From the NCBI GenBank assembly GCA_018466975.1, contig CM031555.1:992001-1056000 (forward strand): DNA of 64,000 bases. The letters are read 5' to 3'. The position numbers were made by a program, and so were the translations under genes. The stretch comes from Sparassis latifolia (Eukaryota; Basidiomycota; Agaricomycetes; Polyporales; Sparassidaceae). Of the stretch, positions 61,084 through 64,000 are shown one piece after another (position 1 is the first letter of the stretch; the number at the start of each line of letters is the position of its first letter). The notes under the pieces are model-generated. The model worked only from the letters and a program-made list of their open reading frames with translations. It did not search any database and was not told the origin of the DNA.

Positions 61084-64000
61084 ATGAAGGCTTTTATCAA
61101 CCGCTTCATCTCCAAAGAGAGGGACAGAGACAAGGATGGCTGCAAGGAGAAGATACCCCACCTCCCGCCGCTCATAGAATGGCCTCCGCAGCGCGCGACT
61201 TCCACCCCCAGCTCCGTAGGTTCCTCCAAACCCCTCCCAGATCTGTCCGTGCGTCCATTGCCTCCGATAGAGGAACCATCGTCGACCGACTCGTCCTCTA
61301 CACCAACGCCGATCGCACCAAATACACCGTTACCTTCCGCAGGACCGTCGCAAGATGTAGCTCCTGATTCAAGCAAGGAGCCATCTGGTACCCCACTACC
61401 ACGCTCAGAACACGACTCTGCAGGCCGTAGTTCACGCAAGACCACTAATGCAAGCATGAGCACGGCGACAGGCAACAGCACAGATATCCAGAAGAAAGTT
61501 GCATTCCTCTCTCCACCCCCCACTCCTGGTCCTACGTCTGACCGCTCCCTTCCTGACGTGGAGGCGTCCACGTCCTCTGCTTCAGCTACTGCTCCAATGA
61601 AGAGCACCGTGTCGCGTTTTCAAGCAAATCATGTCAAGGAGACACGAGGTTCAACATCTACGGCTGCGTCCTCCAGGACCGATGTTACTTCTACCCTAAA
61701 GGCGAACAAGCAAGCTTCGTTTGCACGTGCGACAACGTCTCCGTATCCTCAAAAGAACCTCGGAGATGGTGCGTCTATTCACCAGTCGTTGCGTTCTGGG
61801 ACGCCATACTCTCAAATGTCCAACACGAGCAGTAGAATTCTTTCTGCATCATCGTGGAGCGAAGTCGCCGAGGAGGATCTCGTGTCTAATATTGGGCAAC
61901 GGGAACGTACACGACAAGAAGTACTCTGGGAGATTGTAGCAAGCGAAGAGCGGTATGGCTAGCGCCGTCCCTACGTTCTGCATCGCGTTTAATCGTCTAT
62001 GTCACAGATATGTTACGGAACTGCTCAAGATGAAAGAAACATTCATAGAACCGCTGCTTCATCCTTATTCTGCTCCCATGCCCGTACTGTCACCGACTCC
62101 ACTGGATTACGAAGATTATTCCCATTCAGATACCCCCCGAGAATCCCTAGAAAACCTTCCAATCGCTTCGCGCTTTCTTTCACCTGTAGGATTCCTGTCA
62201 GATTCACCTGCGCCATCGACGCCGAAGGACGATGGTCACCCTAATATCGATGGAGAGTCGATGAACTCAGCAGAAGAGGACGAGGCCGATGATCGTATGG
62301 GTGCAGCGTATCACTCGTCTCGTCAAATGAGCACAGCAGCAAAGCATAGCCATCCCCGTTCGCCGTACGGTACTTCAGCTATGCGATCGGGGGCTGGTAA
62401 GTTCGGAACAGCGGTACCATTCCCTTCGCGTTCACATCAGTCCTTACCTCCGCCCGTTCGGCCTAATCCTCTGGCGTCATCCACGCAATCGCTGGGCAGA
62501 CAGTCTTTCATGACCGAGCGTGGGGGTGACGCCTCAAAGTCGACCACCACAGGAGGGTCGAACGTCCTACGGAAATTCAAGAGGAGCAACGCAGCAGCTG
62601 CTGTAGTTAACCATGCAGTACCTTCAGCGCAGCTTCCGGAGGACTTGCGGATATGCCTAGAAGTTATTGAGGGTGGGATTCTAGACGGGAATTTGCGGCT
62701 TAGTGATGGTTTGCGGAAGAGGTATGACGAACAATATCCTCTTGTGCGCTCACTAGCGGACGTGTTTGTGTCTAATGTAAGTCAGATATCCGCCCTGAAC
62801 GCTACCGTTCCGTTGATTGATATGGGTAGTCTCATATCCTGCATGGGTATGCCACGTACGTCCTCCACTTGGAGCGGGCACTGGAGCAGGTAGACAATGC
62901 CTTGTCTAACGCAAGCGCTAGTAAAAAGCCAAAAAAACAAGACGCTGACCAGTGGATGAAAATCTGTCAGGCGCTGCAGAGGCTAGAGGTGATTGCTTCA
63001 GAGAAGGGCGAGACTGGTCTCGCAATTTCGTTGTCGAAGCCCTTTCAGCGATTACTCAAGTACCCGCTTCTCTTCCAAAACCTGTTGTTCCACACCGACC
63101 CCAGCACTTTCGAGTACGAGAGCACTCTGCAGATGGTAGCGGAGGTAGAGACGATCGTGAGGAGTATCGAGGACGAGAAGATCCAGAAGGAGGAGCGAGA
63201 TAAGACGAGAGATGTCTTTGCTCGGATTGAAGGATTGGACAAAGTCAAACAGCTCATGGTTCCGAAACCATCGAGAGTGCTGTTGGAAGAACGGCCTGTC
63301 GTTGGCATCAATCCTCTCACTGACCCCACAGCTAAGCCATCAGGTCCGCCCCCCGTTTCTCAGAACCCCAAGGCAGTTCGCGGTAAGACTTCGTTCAAAC
63401 GGTTGAGCGACGTTCTGCAATCGGGAAACAATGGGATTGGCGGGAAAAAAGACCTTTGGCTGGTAGTATTTAACGACGTCGTGCTAAGATGTCAGCGCAC
63501 AGGCACGACATCGTTGCCATTGGTTGCGGCGACAAATTCGCGCACCAACTCACTACCAGAGTTGCAGGGCAAGGCCAAATACGCGACAACTGGTCGGCGG
63601 AGCGCGCATACCAAACCTCGAAACATGTACAAGTTCATCAAGGTTTGTCTCTACCGTTTCAAGGTGTTAGGCGGGCTCACGATTCGAACATGTGTAGATC
63701 GAGACATGGGCTATCGGAGAGGTAGTGCAGCCTCGAGAGGGAGTTGTGTCGATGGAAGAGTGAATGCTTGCCTTTCACTCTGTTTCTGAAGGCGCTGACA
63801 CGTTTGACAGTGTCGTTCGCTCACGACAACAGGTCCATTCTGGTGTGCCACAGCCCAGGATAGTCCCACTGCCAGACGATGACGAGGAAGGCGGTGAATC
63901 AGACGACTCGGACAGGAAGAGCAAGATGAGCTTTTCTTATTGGGGAGCAGACAAGGTTACTCTGCAGAAGCCTCTCGTCAAAGCAAGAGTACCGTCTGGG
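61084..64000 (+). CDS. Rho guanine nucleotide exchange factor (DH-PH), 3' end outside window
   Basis: Exons 61084-61952, 62008-62776, 62830-63642, 63698-63759 and 63811-64000 (running off the edge) join in phase to at least 901 residues. The first ~270 residues are Ser/Pro/Thr-rich. The Dbl-homology domain starts at RQEVLWEIVASEERYVTELL and contains the conserved CR3 LSKPFQRLLKYPLLFQNLLF. It is split by a long low-complexity insertion of roughly 170 residues after CR1. A PH-like region follows (KKDLWLVVFNDVVLRC, YKFIKIETWAIGE), then an acidic linker and SFSYWGADKVTLQKP. DH domains load GTP onto Rho-family GTPases and control polarity. The specific GTPase cannot be told from this sequence. Confidence 0.9.

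Overview
This window looks like a nuclear chromosome segment of a basidiomycete fungus, probably an Agaricomycete. Almost every gene is interrupted by many short introns of about 46-68 nt with GT..AG ends. The genes are compact and lie on both strands. The protein set is wholly eukaryotic: COPII, ERAD, spliceosome, deubiquitinase, PI 4-kinase and citrate synthase. I rebuilt exon chains by matching splice signals, reading phase and family motifs by eye. No search or transcript data were available. I see no prokaryotic, viral or CRISPR feature and found no convincing tRNA gene.

Layout. 1-4.7 kb (+): 3' end of SEC16, then a mitochondrial-type AAA ATPase. 4.8-14.3 kb (-): NSE1, phosphatidylserine synthase, DNA primase large subunit (all four Fe-S cysteines present) and a ~1,480-residue disordered protein. 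14.5-20.1 kb (+): a tentative small gene and a 20-exon USP7/Ubp15-type deubiquitinase. 20.3-21.3 kb (-): SEC66. 21.5-23.8 kb (+): mitochondrial citrate synthase in 17 exons. 23.8-26.5 kb: no resolvable gene. 26.5-27.8 kb (-): a Pro/Gly-tailed protein of unknown function. 28.2-33.2 kb (+): PP2A B56 subunit and a GT15 mannosyltransferase. 33.3-37.2 kb (-): PI 4-kinase PIK1. 37.4-38.6 kb (+): OST3/OST6. 38.8-39.8 kb (-): phosphatidylinositol synthase. 40.2-41.3 kb (-): a probable decayed gene. 41.5-43.4 kb (+): kynurenine 3-monooxygenase. 44 kb (-): an AT-hook protein. 45.3-47.0 kb (+): OS-9/YOS9 ending in RDEL. 47.6-51 kb (-): a HAL/NPR-type kinase with an apparent one-base frameshift. 51-55.7 kb: gene-poor, holding a 322-bp hAT-like MITE. 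55.7-58.6 kb (-): PRP28. Then an EF-hand-like small protein (+), a lysine-methyltransferase-like protein (-) and a RhoGEF that runs off the right edge (+).

Function. Many genes serve the secretory pathway (SEC16, SEC66, OST3, OS-9, GT15) or phospholipid metabolism (PS synthase, PI synthase, PI 4-kinase). The rest are core housekeeping genes. I see no operon-like or biosynthetic-cluster logic, and I did not find a clearly new biological system. The most checkable novelties are the MITE, the frameshifted kinase, two or three GC-AG introns, very small exons, and the uncharacterised proteins at 9.6-14.3 kb and 26.5-27.8 kb.
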